Assembly (NCBI GenBank): GCA_034190295.1
Contig: JAXHSW010000001.1
Location: 1-64,000 of the forward strand
Direction: 5' to 3'
DNA from: Okeania sp034190295
GTDB taxonomy: Bacteria; Cyanobacteriota; Cyanobacteriia; Cyanobacteriales; Microcoleaceae
Length of the DNA stretch: 64,000 nt
Both the position numbers and the translations under genes were made by a program. Positions 17,361 through 27,037 of this stretch are shown here, piece after piece (position 1 is the stretch's first letter; the number at the start of each line of letters is the position of its first letter). The notes beneath the pieces are model-generated. The model saw nothing but the letters and a program-made list of their open reading frames with translations, made no database searches and was not told the origin of the DNA.

Positions 17361-17547
17361 ATTTAAGGATTCAGGTATCTCAAACCCAGTTACAGAGAGA
17401 CTTCTGAAAACGACTAACTCAGCAATTTAACAGTCTCATTCTCAATAATGACGAAAATATAGGTTTATAGCCATTTCTAAGTAATTGCCGAAAATGCTTA
17501 TCCATCAAGATTTATAGGTTTTTCCATAGGACCTGAATCCTTACATA

Positions 17548-17586
17548 ATAATTAATTATTAATTATTAATTATTAATTATTAATTG
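17548..17586. repeat. TAATTAT heptamer array
   Basis: Five head-to-tail 7-mers. Confidence 0.85.
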
Positions 17587-17919
17587 TTGAACCCTATTCC
17601 CTGTTCCCTAAATTTAGATGTTTTTTACCAAAAAATGAGGGTATGCGCCTCCCCTTTTAAGGGGATAAAAAAAAGATAATTCCGTATTTCAAGCCTCTTG
17701 CTTTCCTGCGGAATGCTGCGCAAACAGCAAGAGGTACTGATAACTGATAACTGATAACTGAAATGAACCCTATTCCCTATTACCTAAATTTAGAAGAGTT
17801 TTTTACTATAGTATTGATTAATCACCTACAAATTAATAATCCAGTTAAAGTATCAATAGAAAGTGCAATTCTATAAAACTATAACTGAATATATAATTTT
17901 TTTTCTTAGATAATTCTTG

Positions 17920-18145
17920 GTAAGCATTTCCGTTTGTCATGCTGCGCAAACAGCTATTAGCAGTCAGTTTTCAGCAACAAGACTTTCTTTTTAAGAACAG
18001 TGTTCAAATTAATATAGACTTTAAGGTCAAGGGAAGCAACTTTTGTAGTAAGACAATAAATAAAGCTTTTATCCTAAGTTAAAAGCAATAGCTGATAGCT
18101 GATGGCTGACCGCTGTTTGCGCAGCAGTCCGCAGGAAATGCTTAC
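17920..18145. mobile_element. MITE family C element
   Basis: 226 bp from GTAAGCATTTCC to GGAAATGCTTAC. Subterminal inverted blocks are GCTGCGCAAACAGC and GCTGTTTGCGCAGC. Its core (CAACAAGACTTTC...ACAGTGTTC...TATAGACTTTAAGGTCAAGGG) also occurs, inverted, in the 23691-24073 copy. Confidence 0.85.
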
Positions 18146-18182
18146 AATTCTTGAGGATAGTTTAAAAATGCAATTTTACTGA

Positions 18183-18734
18183 CTACTTGTAAACCCGATC
18201 GAGTAAAAATAACCCCACAACAATTCCGATAAAATGAGCCACAATAATGTGAGTATTACCCAATAGTATAATAATATCCGGTGTAAATTTTTCTAGTTCT
18301 GTAGAGTTAAACATAGACGCTCCCATAACTAATGATTCGCCTAATAAAATACCTCCAATTGCTTCTGCTCCTAATAAAGTGAGAGTAATCCCAACCAAGT
18401 TAGTAATTAAAGTCCTTTTAACTTGTTGAGTTGTATCTGCCCTGCTTGGCCTTGAAGAAGGTTCAGGCTTTCGTAATTGCCTTGCCAAGCGAGTGTAACG
18501 AAATGACAAGAAGATGCTGAATCCTAGTACCGCAAGGCCACAAATTGGAAAAAATAGGCTACCTCCCGTACCTGCTTCATTCATTCGATCGGGTAAAATG
18601 AAAACAGCAAATAAAAACATGAAGCCTGAAATTACCCCCAATACAAGTTGGGACCAGAAACAAGCCCATCCGCCTAACCGGAGTGCATTAGCTACTTGTT
18701 TAACAGCAGTTGGTAGGTCTGATAAGTTTGACAT
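18183..18734 (-). CDS. DUF3611 (Tic21-like) membrane protein
   Basis: 183 aa with about four hydrophobic helices (residues about 22-48, 58-80, 108-135, 150-178) and the family opening SDLPTAVKQVANALRLGGWACFWSQLVLGVIS. DUF3611 includes plant Tic21/PIC1 of the chloroplast inner envelope, implicated in protein import or metal transport. The cyanobacterial role is unresolved. Monocistronic, flanked downstream by a MITE. Confidence 0.85.
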   Translation of the reverse strand: MSNLSDLPTAVKQVANALRLGGWACFWSQLVLGVISGFMFLFAVFILPDRMNEAGTGGSLFFPICGLAVLGFSIFLSFRYTRLARQLRKPEPSSRPSRADTTQQVKRTLITNLVGITLTLLGAEAIGGILLGESLVMGASMFNSTELEKFTPDIIILLGNTHIIVAHFIGIVVGLFLLDRVYK

Positions 18735-19019
18735 ATTTATGCTTATGTATTGTCAATGCTTTGATATACTCACGACGTTGCGCTTGAGAGAAAACGCTAT
18801 AGGTGGTTTTTGTTTCTCGCGTACATTCTTAGAGTTTCCCAACTAAGAGACTGGCGCGGACACAATCTAGACCAATAGCCTATATATATTTAAGACTGTA
18901 GCATTTATGCCGATGTTTGAGCAATATGAGAAATGTGGACTTATATTCCTATAAGACTCTGAATTAAAGATTACAGTTGGGACTTTCTACGAATATTCGA
19001 TCTAATTTTGGCAATTATG

Positions 19020-19036
19020 GTTGACTCTAGGTCAAC
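19020..19036. promoter_or_regulatory. Inverted repeat upstream of hli
   Basis: GTTGAC-TCTAG-GTCAAC lies about 80 bp before the HLIP start, followed by two GTAAAC motifs 20 bp apart. Possibly regulatory; no known site matches exactly. The rest of 18735-19114 shows nothing else. Confidence 0.3.
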
Positions 19037-19114
19037 ACCTTTTAAAATATATTTAAGAATTGTAAACAAACAACTCTATTTGTAAACGTTATTAAATTTG
19101 AGACCTCCTGAATT

Positions 19115-19285
19115 ATGACACAACCACAGCCTACTACGAAACCTAATCTGGATGAACCAAAATTCGGTTTTAACCAATATTCAGAACGTCTCAATGGTAG
19201 AGCAGCTATGATTGGCTTTGTATTAACTCTGGCAATTGAATACTTTACTGGAGAAGGTTTACTATCTTGGTTAGGTCTCAATTAA
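19115..19285 (+). CDS. hli: High-light-inducible protein (one-helix Chl a/b-binding family)
   Basis: 56 aa: a soluble N-terminus, then the chlorophyll-binding helix ERLNGRAAMIGFVLTLAIEY with the ExxNGRxAMIGF signature (Glu, Asn and Arg ligands/ion pair). HLIPs sit in thylakoids, bind chlorophyll and carotenoid, and protect photosystem assembly under light stress. The helix is preceded by the usual acidic-proline leader (DEPKFGFNQYSERLNGRA). Complete and unfused. Confidence 0.95.
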   Translation: MTQPQPTTKPNLDEPKFGFNQYSERLNGRAAMIGFVLTLAIEYFTGEGLLSWLGLN

Positions 19286-19773
19286 AGTTTTAGCTATACC
19301 TAAGTTCTAGCTACTATATATAATGATAGATATAAATTAAACCAATACAAGAGTCTATCTATAATAAAAATATGGTAGAAGTCTATTGTTGGTAAGCCTA
19401 ATATTGTCAAAAACTTACCAACAATTTTTATCTAGTTTGCAACTATACTGCATTAATCTCAACTGTTCCTAGAGTGGGAATTAGTTTTCTGTAGCAATTA
19501 ATCCACTTTAAATCTTGACAATTGACAATCTCAATATATGAAGTTTATTTTTGACGAAATACCAGATTATTATAATTTTGTATTAATTGCTAAATATTGA
19601 ATATGTAAGAAAAATCAAAACTAATTTGCTGATTTAAAGTTTAATATGACAGTATAGTTAGTTATTAGTTCTATTAAGGATATAAATATAAAGGGAATTT
19701 ATTAGACAATCAACTTAATTCCCTGGAGTGCAAGAAAATCACAAGTAAATTGAAGTTGTATCAAATTAAGCTT

Positions 19774-20067
19774 ATGATAAATGCTTTATGGCCTAAATTT
19801 TTGAAAGCTGCTTATCGAAAAGATCCTTTAGCAAGCTTTTTTGTGACAGTAGGATCGGTTGATGCTGTTATTGGTGGTTTAGGGGCAAGTTGGTCTCTGT
19901 TTTTTCTGGGGATGGGTACAGTAGGAATCGCTATCATATTACGCTTCTGGTTGTTAAAGCGTTCTGAGATAGATGGAGCTACTCCTGTTCCAGAATATTA
20001 TCTACCGCCTAATTCTTCTCGTCCACAGCTACCAATTCTAAATAGAAATAAAAAGCATCTTTCTTAA
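19774..20067 (+). CDS. Small conserved membrane protein, unknown function
   Basis: 97 aa from ATG 19774 (an upstream in-frame TTG at 19750 is less likely). Two hydrophobic stretches separated by a glycine turn (FFVTVGSVDAVIGGLGASWSLFFLGMGTVGIAIILRFWLL) suggest a helical hairpin. A hydrophilic proline-rich tail (VPEYYLPPNSSRPQLP) follows. It looks like a conserved cyanobacterial thylakoid or inner-membrane protein; no function is known to me. 19286-19773 shows no other gene. Confidence 0.65.
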   Translation: MINALWPKFLKAAYRKDPLASFFVTVGSVDAVIGGLGASWSLFFLGMGTVGIAIILRFWLLKRSEIDGATPVPEYYLPPNSSRPQLPILNRNKKHLS

Positions 20068-20158
20068 ATTAAATAATCAGCGATAACCCTCAAGCTTTTA
20101 TAAAAATCAGTCAAGTTCTTAATATGTTAAGTTGATTTCTTGATTAAGAATATCCCCT

Positions 20159-20430
20159 ACTTAGGGTTTGCATGGTAAGTCTTTTTGCTCTTTGTAGGAG
20201 ACAGGAGACAACCCACCCCTAACCCCTCCTGGGAGGGGAAGACAGGAGAAATGGGAATTAGCGAGGAGGTAGGAGGAAAAATTGTACCAATATTTTCTCC
20301 CAACTATGCGCCTAAAATACGCTCCATGCAAGAGCGTTTTAGACGTGATACCAGGCACTGCAATTTGACTCCAAAAAGCCTAAATTATTTATATGTCAAT
20401 GCTTTTAGATTTAATCGGTCAACCCTACTT
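20159..20430. mobile_element. MITE family D element, copy 1
   Basis: About 270 bp. The left end TTAGGGTTTGCA and the right end (CAACCCTA here, GCAAACCCTAA in the fragment at 15354-15366) form a terminal inverted repeat of about 11 bp. The interior has TTTTTGCTCTTTGTAGGAGACAGG, GGGAGGGGAAGACAGG and an AAAATACGCTC/GAGCGTTTT hairpin. Copies 2 and 3 are at 46803-47347. Confidence 0.8.
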
Positions 20431-20546
20431 AGGAGAGTATTGTCTTACTAAATTTCTGTAGAATACTATGAGTCTGGTTATCGTTTATTCAGTAAATTAA
20501 GTTTATAGAGATGAGATATTGAAAAATTAAAAAATTGATTGGTTGA

Positions 20547-20780
20547 CTAAGACATTCTTTGGCACTGGTAGTATAAACCATCAAAAATATCAGGTAAGCC
20601 ATTAATCCTAAAGCATAAAAAAAAATGGGAACTTTTGTCCCCATTTTGCTGATTTTTTAGATTTTTTCTTAGTTGCTGTTGTTGCTTTTTAACTTGCCTT
20701 AATCTGGCGGTTCCTCCTCTTCCCTTAATATTTCTTCCCTGGTAACGAGGAGACTCCCATCTTTTTAGCCGTTGTGCCAT
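20547..20780 (-). CDS. Questionable small basic ORF
   Basis: 77 aa, N-terminus rich in R, K and Q (MAQRLKRWESPRYQGRNIKGRGG). It begins 32 bp downstream of the tRNA-Leu 3' end on the same strand. Its frame runs through the terminator at about 20618-20648, so only the first 45 or so codons look gene-like. Not recognised; may be spurious. Confidence 0.3.
   Translation of the reverse strand: MAQRLKRWESPRYQGRNIKGRGGTARLRQVKKQQQQLRKNLKNQQNGDKSSHFFLCFRINGLPDIFDGLYYQCQRMS
20618..20648 (-). terminator. Intrinsic terminator, minus strand
   Basis: On the minus strand AAAATGGG...CCCATTTT forms an 8-bp stem followed by a run of T. It would end transcripts from the M48 protease/tRNA-Leu direction. Confidence 0.6.
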
Positions 20781-20811
20781 ATATTCAAATATCCCCTTAT
20801 TTTACTATAAG

Positions 20812-20893
20812 TGGGCAGAGAGAGACTCGAACTCTCACGACCGAAGTCGCCACATTTTGAGTGTGGTGCGTCTACCAATTTCGCCACCCGCCC
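20812..20893 (-). tRNA. trnL-CAA: tRNA-Leu (CAA)
   Basis: 82 nt. Acceptor GGGCGGG pairs with TCTGCCC (two G-T wobbles), discriminator A. The D arm GCGAAATTGGTAGACGC, anticodon stem CCACA/TGTGG with loop CTCAAAA (anticodon CAA), a long variable arm typical of Leu, and T arm GAGAG/CTCTC with TTCGAGT. Its 5' 22 nt overlap the end of the M48 protease reading frame. Confidence 0.95.
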
Positions 20894-21744
20894 TTACTTT
20901 CACTATTATAATCACTTTTTGTCAAATTTTGCAAGAGATCCTGATATTTTTGACTACTTGACCATTTATCAATCTCTCTAGCACGCAATACAGGCAATGG
21001 ATGAGTTAGTTGGGCTGTTTGAATTTGCCTTAAAGCTTCACCCAGTTCAGTATGACTAAATTCTTTGTAAGCTCTTGCCTGGGCCAAAAAAGCATCTACA
21101 TTAAGTTGAGCAGATATACTTGGAGAACCACCTGCCAACTTCATCAGAACTGATGCTACTACTTTTGGGTTTTGTGTCGCTAATAGAGCTGCGCGATCGC
21201 AAGTAAATTCTGCACACCTTACCCATTCTAGTATTTGATTTTGTATGCTTTGAGCTATAATACCACCCCATGTCGAAATTTGTCCAGCAGCTAGTACAAT
21301 TAAATTACCTAAAGTGAGGTATACTCCATGTTCGCACTTAAGATGTCCTAGTTCGTGACCTAATACTGCTTGAATTTCTTCTAGGTTCAGTAATTCTATC
21401 AAAGATGTATGAACAACAATGAAAGGTTGCTTACCTCGCATGGCAAATGTGTAAGCATTGGGAACAGGATGTTGACGAACATATAATTGTGGTGGTTCTA
21501 AATCAAGTGTCTGACAAGCATCTAATAGTATTTTGTGTAAATGTGGTAATTGATCTTTGCCTACTAATACACTGGATGCAATATTTTCCATGTAGAAATA
21601 TTGCTCTCCTAATGGTCCTAATAATTGCCTAACTAATAAATCTACACCTGGCAGTTGTTTGATTGTATTGGTTGCTTCTAAGTCTAATGGATGCCGAAAG
21701 TTATCTGCTTTTAAGCCAATTAAGGGTATTGTTGCCAAAGCCAT
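20872..21744 (-). CDS. M48-family zinc metalloprotease (HtpX/Ste24-like)
   Basis: 290 aa with HELGH at residues 130-134 (two His ligands, catalytic Glu) and a downstream Glu in the EFTCDRAAL segment as the likely third ligand. The opening (PLIGLKADNFRHPLDLEATNTIKQLPG) matches cyanobacterial M48 proteins lacking the N-terminal HtpX transmembrane pair. A hydrophobic stretch (NLIVLAAGQISTWGGIIA) may associate with membrane. The last 7 codons read into tRNA-Leu; the stop may lie inside the tRNA or translation may compete with tRNA processing. Confidence 0.88.
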   Translation of the reverse strand: MALATIPLIGLKADNFRHPLDLEATNTIKQLPGVDLLVRQLLGPLGEQYFYMENIASSVLVGKDQLPHLHKILLDACQTLDLEPPQLYVRQHPVPNAYTFAMRGKQPFIVVHTSLIELLNLEEIQAVLGHELGHLKCEHGVYLTLGNLIVLAAGQISTWGGIIAQSIQNQILEWVRCAEFTCDRAALLATQNPKVVASVLMKLAGGSPSISAQLNVDAFLAQARAYKEFSHTELGEALRQIQTAQLTHPLPVLRAREIDKWSSSQKYQDLLQNLTKSDYNSESKGGWRNW

Positions 21745-21857
21745 ATTTTATTAATTGTGAGTATAGTTTCTCTGATTTTAGCACAATTTGAGCAGAATAA
21801 TTTCTGCTTCAACTATTTCAAAGTTAAGGATAGTTTGTTTTTTTAGTTAGTTATTGT

Positions 21858-22055
21858 GTAAGCATTCAGCATTCAGCATTCAGCAGTCAGCAATTAGTAA
21901 TTATTCATTATTTATAAGGTTTTTTCCTCGGACTCATGGCAGTAACTTTTTATTCTTTTTCAATTTAAAAGGTTGTTTTTACGCAGACCCAAAATTAATA
22001 GCTAATAGCTAATAGCTGACGGTTGTTAGCTCCGCATTCCGGAGGAAATGCTTAC
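21858..22055. mobile_element. MITE family C element, different core
   Basis: Begins GTAAGCATTCAGCATTCAGC and ends TCCGGAGGAAATGCTTAC, but its core (CCTCGGACTCATGGCAGTAAC) is unlike the 10546 and 17920 copies. Its terminal TTAC is shared with the start (TTACCGAA) of the R1 copy that follows. Confidence 0.7.
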
Positions 22056-22181
22056 CGAAAATTGTGGTTTAAAGCCTCCCCTTTTAAGGGGAAAAAATAA
22101 AAAATTTTCCTTTTATTCAATCCTATCCGTTTTAGGGAGAGGTAATTATCAATTATCAATTATCCATTATCCATTATTGAA
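22052..22181 (-). repeat. R1 palindromic dispersed element
   Basis: TTACCGAAAATTGTGGTTTAAAGCC, then hairpin CCCCTTTTAAGGGG, GAGAGGTAATTATC and heptamers. Abuts the MITE C element at 21858-22055. Confidence 0.75.
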
Positions 22182-22454
22182 GTTATTGTTATGTTGTCCC
22201 AAAAATCAACTAAGTTTAGTTGAAGTTTGATATGAGAATAATTTGGTGTAGTTCATTTATTCAAAAAGGAGCTTAAATTTTTTAAGATAGATATTTAAAA
22301 TTAAAGCAGATTTTATGTAAATGTGGCACAGTAGTTCAAAGTCTAAATAATGAAAGTTTAGCTTGTTTAACAAAACACTCAGGATGGGAAAAACTATATT
22401 CTTTTCTACTCTCTACAGACTACGGAGTAAACCACTGAATACGCTGTAACTACT

Positions 22455-23512
22455 TTCACTATCAAGTAGATAAATTTAATGTTTATAGAAGTTAATAATT
22501 TTTGATTAAGGTCTAGATGAAAAAATATCTATATTAATTATTTATTAAATGTAGGAGTTGCAGATTATGGAATAATATTGCCAAAAATCAGTCGATCGTG
22601 TGACTTGAAAAAACCTAATATTAATAGTTATAGCAATTCTCAAATCCAAAATTATTGTCGCAAAAGATATCAAATCATTAGCCACTGTGCAACGCCTCAT
22701 AGCTACGCGAAGTAACTAAAAAATGCTTGTTATATTAGTTAAGTGATGAAGCCAATCAACAGATATTCCAGTATTAAAAATTATTAGAAGATTAACTATA
22801 ACGTACCGAAAAATTGTGGTTTAAAGTCTCCCCTTGTAAGGGAATAATAAAGAAAAATTTTTATAATTAGTCAATCCTCTTCTTTTCAAGGGGAGGTAAT
22901 TGTTAATAATTGTTGAAACGTATTTTATAAAAATATCAACTCAATAGGACTATTTTTTCATAAAATAAATTAAGCGATCGGATTTCACTATCAAGTAGAT
23001 AAATTTAATGTTTATAGAAGTTAATAATTTTTGATTAAGGTCTAGATGAAAAAATATCTATATTAATTATTTATTAAATGTAGGAGTTGCAGATTATGGA
23101 ATGATTTTGCCAAAAATCAGTCGATCGTGTGAGTTAAAAAAAACCTAATATTAATCGTTATAGCAATTCTCAAATCCAAAATTATTGTCGCAAAAAATAT
23201 CAAATCATTAGCCACTGTGCAACGTCTCATAGCTACGCAAAGTAACTAAAAAATGCTTGTTATATTAGTTAAGTGATGAAGCCAATCAACAGATACTCCA
23301 GTATTAAAAATTATTAGAAGATTAACTATAACGTACCGAAAAATTGTGGTTTAAAGTCTCCCCTTGTAAGGGAATAATAAAGAAAAATTTTTATAATTAG
23401 TCAATCCTCTTCTTTTCAAGGGGAGGTAATTGTTAATAATTGTTGAAACGTATTTTATAAAAATATCAACTCAATAGGACTATTTTCTCATAAAATAAAT
23501 TAATAAATTAAG
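22455..23512. repeat. 529-bp tandem direct duplication, non-coding
   Basis: TTTCACTATCAAGTAGATAAA occurs at about 22454 and 22983, and the two 529-bp units that follow are nearly identical, differing at scattered positions. Each contains an R1 element (22803-22917, 23332-23446). No ORF spans the unit. From 21745 to 24387 I see only repeats and no gene. Confidence 0.9.
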
Positions 23513-23690
23513 CGTTCGGAAGTATTAATATTGATTGCTGAAGTTTAGTAACTATTGCAAAAAAAGTCTACAGATGTCTATATTTATAAGAAAAATTGGT
23601 AGTCCTAAATTACTTGAAATTGGATATTTATTAAAGCAATGACACTGTGTTTTATCTAGTGCAGTCAAACCCAAACTCAATAGAGCTACT

Positions 23691-24073
23691 GTAAGCATTT
23701 CAGCCGTCAGCAATCAGCTATCAGCTATTACTTTTAGTTTAGTATCAAAGCTTTATTAATTGTCTTACTAGAAAAGTAGGCTCCCTTGACCTTAAAGTCT
23801 ATTTTAACAAGCTATCAGCAATCAGCTATCAGCAATCAGCTCAAATCGGCGAGTTCTGCGTCCCCCACGCTTAGGGTAAAAAAGCGCGTGGTGTGCGTGT
23901 TCTGGGGGTAGGACATCCCCATCATACGCCTCAACAGCTGAGGTGCTGAGGTGCTGAGGTGCTGAGGTGCTGACTGCTATTTTAATTTAAACACTGTCCC
24001 ATAAGAGAAAGTCTTGTTGCTGATAGCTGACAGCTAATAGCTGTTTGCTCCGCATTCCGCAGGAAATGCTTAC
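23691..24073. mobile_element. MITE family C element interrupted by another element
   Basis: Outer ends GTAAGCATTT and GGAAATGCTTAC. The core matches, inverted, the intact 17920-18145 copy (TTGACCTTAAAGTCTAT / ACACTGT), but is split by 169 bp at 23808-23976. Confidence 0.8.
23808..23976. mobile_element. Insertion with 9-bp target duplication
   Basis: CTATTTTAA stands on both sides (23799-23807 and 23977-23985), while the intact relative has a single CTATATTAA. The insert starts CAAGCTATCAGCAATCAGC, contains CCCCACGC...GCGCGTGG hairpin material and ends in GGTGCTGA octamers. No clear terminal inverted repeat. Confidence 0.7.
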
Positions 24074-24387
24074 GAGCTACTGATTGTATATACTTTGATA
24101 CAAAAATATCTTAATTAGTGAACAAGAGTCAATCATATTCTAAAAAATTGGAGAATAACATGAGAGCTATCTAGTACTGCATTCACAACTACAACACATC
24201 TTTACTTTTTTAGGACTACCAAAAAAATCAACAACCTTATAGTCCATTTTCTTAATTTTAATCAGGTTATAAATTGTCAAAATAAGTGATTTTTCATAAT
24301 TTGATAATTTACTTAACCCATGAAAATTAATTAAACAGACTATTTAGTGCAAAACTCTTCCTTTTATTTATGAAAAATTAAATTAAC

Positions 24388-25758
24388 TTAAACAGAAGTC
24401 TGCAATATTTCATGTTCTGTAGCTATATCAATTCTTTGCAACTTTGCTCCCAACTTTTTAAGTTTAACCTCTAGTTTTTCGTAGCCTCGGTCTAAGTGCT
24501 GTAAACCTTGAAAAGTAGTTTCTCCTTCTGCGGCCAATGCTGCTATTACCAAAGCAGCAGAAGCTCTAAGGTCTGTACCAATTACTGGAGCTGCTGAAAG
24601 TTTGGACACACCCTCAACTATGGCATGATTTCCTTTGACCCTAATATTAGCACCCATCCTATTTAGCTCTGAAACATGACGCATACGATTCTCAAATACT
24701 GTCTCTGTAACAGAACTACTACCAGAACACACACTGAGCAAGGCCATAAAAGGGGCCTGCATATCTGTGGGAAAACCAGGATATGGCTGAGTCTCAATAT
24801 CAGTAGCGACAAGGTTTTTACTAGGTAGAACCCGTAAGCTTCCAGGTACTTCTTGTACGATTTTTACTCCTACTGATTCTAGTTTGGAAATAACTGCACT
24901 TAAATGTTTAGGAACAACTGGTGAAATAGTTATGTCTGAATTAGTAATAGCACCAGCGATTAAAAATGTCCCAGCTTCTATTCTGTCAGGTATAATAGTG
25001 TAATCTACAGAATGTAGCTTAGGGACTCCAGATATAATTATGCTCTTTGTGCCAGCACCAATAATATTAGCACCCATAGCTATACACAAATTAGCTAGGT
25101 CTACTACCTCTGGTTCTTGAGCTGCATTTTCAATGATGGTTTCTCCCTCAGCCAAAGTAGCTGCCATCATTAATGTTTCAGTAGCTCCAACACTAGGATA
25201 GTCAAGATATATTTTTGCCCCTTGTAACTTTTTTTTACTACCAGTGATATAGGCGTTGACTATACCATGCTCAATATGAACTTCTGCTCCTAAAGCTTGT
25301 AAACCTCGAACATGAAGATCGACAGGTCTAGCACCAATAGCACATCCACCTGGTAATGGTACGCGGGCTACTCCTAGTCTGGCCAGAATAGGACCTATAA
25401 CAAAAAAGCTAGCACGTAACTGTCTAACTAATTCATAAGGAGCTTCAGTAGTATCTAAATTACTCGCATCTACATCTAAAGTATTACCATTCTGTTCTAA
25501 TTTTGCTCCGAATGCAGATAAAACTTGTCCCATTCTATTAATATCTGCCAGAGAGGGAACTTGGCGTAACCGACAAGTGCCTGAACAAAGCAATGTTCCT
25601 GCCATCGCAGCTAGAGCAGAATTTTTGGCACCACTGATATTTATGTTTCCTTTAAGATGAGATGGACCACAAATTTTCAGTATTGACTGATTGATAGGGG
25701 ATGATTTTGGGTTATCTTTTGAATTTGATGGTTGATTGATGGCTCTGTCCTCCCTCAA
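24388..25758 (-). CDS. murA: UDP-N-acetylglucosamine 1-carboxyvinyltransferase
   Basis: First committed step of peptidoglycan synthesis: transfers enolpyruvate from PEP to UDP-GlcNAc. Contains the EPSP-synthase-type fold with KGNINISGAKNSALAAM near residue 37 and the catalytic cysteine loop GGCAIGARP (C139), so it is expected to be fosfomycin-sensitive. The N-terminal 25 residues (SNSKDNPKSS) are a non-conserved extension and a later start is possible. Divergent from ald across 181 bp. Confidence 0.95.
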   Translation of the reverse strand: MREDRAINQPSNSKDNPKSSPINQSILKICGPSHLKGNINISGAKNSALAAMAGTLLCSGTCRLRQVPSLADINRMGQVLSAFGAKLEQNGNTLDVDASNLDTTEAPYELVRQLRASFFVIGPILARLGVARVPLPGGCAIGARPVDLHVRGLQALGAEVHIEHGIVNAYITGSKKKLQGAKIYLDYPSVGATETLMMAATLAEGETIIENAAQEPEVVDLANLCIAMGANIIGAGTKSIIISGVPKLHSVDYTIIPDRIEAGTFLIAGAITNSDITISPVVPKHLSAVISKLESVGVKIVQEVPGSLRVLPSKNLVATDIETQPYPGFPTDMQAPFMALLSVCSGSSSVTETVFENRMRHVSELNRMGANIRVKGNHAIVEGVSKLSAAPVIGTDLRASAALVIAALAAEGETTFQGLQHLDRGYEKLEVKLKKLGAKLQRIDIATEHEILQTSV

Positions 25759-25823
25759 TTACCTAATTATTAATTTCAATTTTTGCTTCTGATTGTACTG
25801 GAAAGTTAGCAGATGTCTAGGGG

Positions 25824-25850
25824 TTGACAAATGTTATTTCTTAATATAAG
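25824..25850 (+). promoter_or_regulatory. Possible ald promoter
   Basis: TTGACA at 25824-25829 and TATAAG at 25845-25850, spacing 15 bp, about 90 bp before ald. The spacing is short, so this is weak. A family D end-like sequence (AATTAGGGTTTGCTGA) lies between it and the gene. Confidence 0.3.
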
Positions 25851-25939
25851 TTGCGAAAAAAAATTAGATGTCTCCGGAATAATTAGGGTTTGCTGAAAAA
25901 TTCGGTTATATTTTCGACTACAGAGTATAGAGGTTGTGA

Positions 25940-27037
25940 ATGAAGATAGGTATTCCCAAGGAAATTAAGGATCTAGAGTTTCGGGTAGGACTAACTCCTG
26001 CAAGTGTCAGGGTATGTACTGAAGCTGGTCACGAGGTTTTCATTGAAACAGGAGCAGGGTTGGGTGCGGGCTTTAGTGATGAGGATTATATCCAAGCAAA
26101 GGCCAAAATTTTACAAAATTCTGGAGAGGTTTGGAATTGTGAAATGATCGTGAAGGTAAAAGAACCTCTATCATCAGAGTACCAATTTCTCAAATCAGGA
26201 CAAATCCTGTTTACTTATCTACATTTGGCTGCTGACCGGAAGCTAACTGAAAGGTTGATTGAAAGTGGGGTAATGGCGATCGCCTATGAAACAGTGGAGC
26301 TACCTGACCATAAGTTACCTTTGTTAACTCCCATGAGTATAATAGCTGGACGTCTTTCTGTGCAGTTTGGGGCGAGATTTTTGGAAAGGCAACAGGGTGG
26401 TAGAGGTTTACTATTGGGGGGAGTCCCTGGTGTTATGCCTGGTAAGGTGATGATTCTGGGAGGTGGGGTTGTTGGTACGGAAGCAGCGAAAATTGCTGTT
26501 GGTTTGGGGGCAAGGGTTCAAATTTTTGATATAAATGTGGAAAGGTTGGCTTATCTGGAGACTTTATTTGGTTCTAGAGTGGATTTGTTATACAGTAGTT
26601 CTTCTGCTATTGAAGCAGCTATTGTAGATTCCGATTTACTTGTAGGGGCAGTTCTTGTTCCTGGTCGTCGCTCTCCAGTTTTAGTAACTAAAAATTTGGT
26701 AGCCCAGATGCGTTCTGGCTCTGTGATTATTGATGTAGCTGTGGATCAAGGTGGTTGTGTGGAAACTCTACGTCCAACTTCTCATACAAATCCTACCTAT
26801 GTGGAATCGGGAGTTCTACATTATGGAGTGCCTAATATGCCAGGAGCAGTTCCCTGGACAGCTACTCAAGCTCTGAATAATAGTACTTTGCCCTATGTAT
26901 TACAGTTAGCTAATTATGGGAGTGAAGCTTTAGAAAAAAATCCGGCTTTGGCTAAGGGTTTGAATGTTAAAGACCATCTTTTGGTTCATCCTGCTGTTCG
27001 AGAAGTATTTCCTGATTTGAGTAATAATTTAGTTTAA
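25940..27037 (+). CDS. ald: Alanine dehydrogenase
   Basis: NAD-dependent interconversion of alanine with pyruvate and ammonium. Full-length 365 aa: MKIGIPKEIKDLEFRVGLTP start, substrate-binding K/H region (VKVKEPL, LFTYLHLAAD), Rossmann motif VMILGGGVVGTEAAKIAVGLGA and the C-terminal NMPGAVPWTATQALNN. In nitrogen-fixing cyanobacteria Ald is linked to amino-nitrogen use; that role is inference here. Monocistronic. Confidence 0.95.
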   Translation: MKIGIPKEIKDLEFRVGLTPASVRVCTEAGHEVFIETGAGLGAGFSDEDYIQAKAKILQNSGEVWNCEMIVKVKEPLSSEYQFLKSGQILFTYLHLAADRKLTERLIESGVMAIAYETVELPDHKLPLLTPMSIIAGRLSVQFGARFLERQQGGRGLLLGGVPGVMPGKVMILGGGVVGTEAAKIAVGLGARVQIFDINVERLAYLETLFGSRVDLLYSSSSAIEAAIVDSDLLVGAVLVPGRRSPVLVTKNLVAQMRSGSVIIDVAVDQGGCVETLRPTSHTNPTYVESGVLHYGVPNMPGAVPWTATQALNNSTLPYVLQLANYGSEALEKNPALAKGLNVKDHLLVHPAVREVFPDLSNNLV

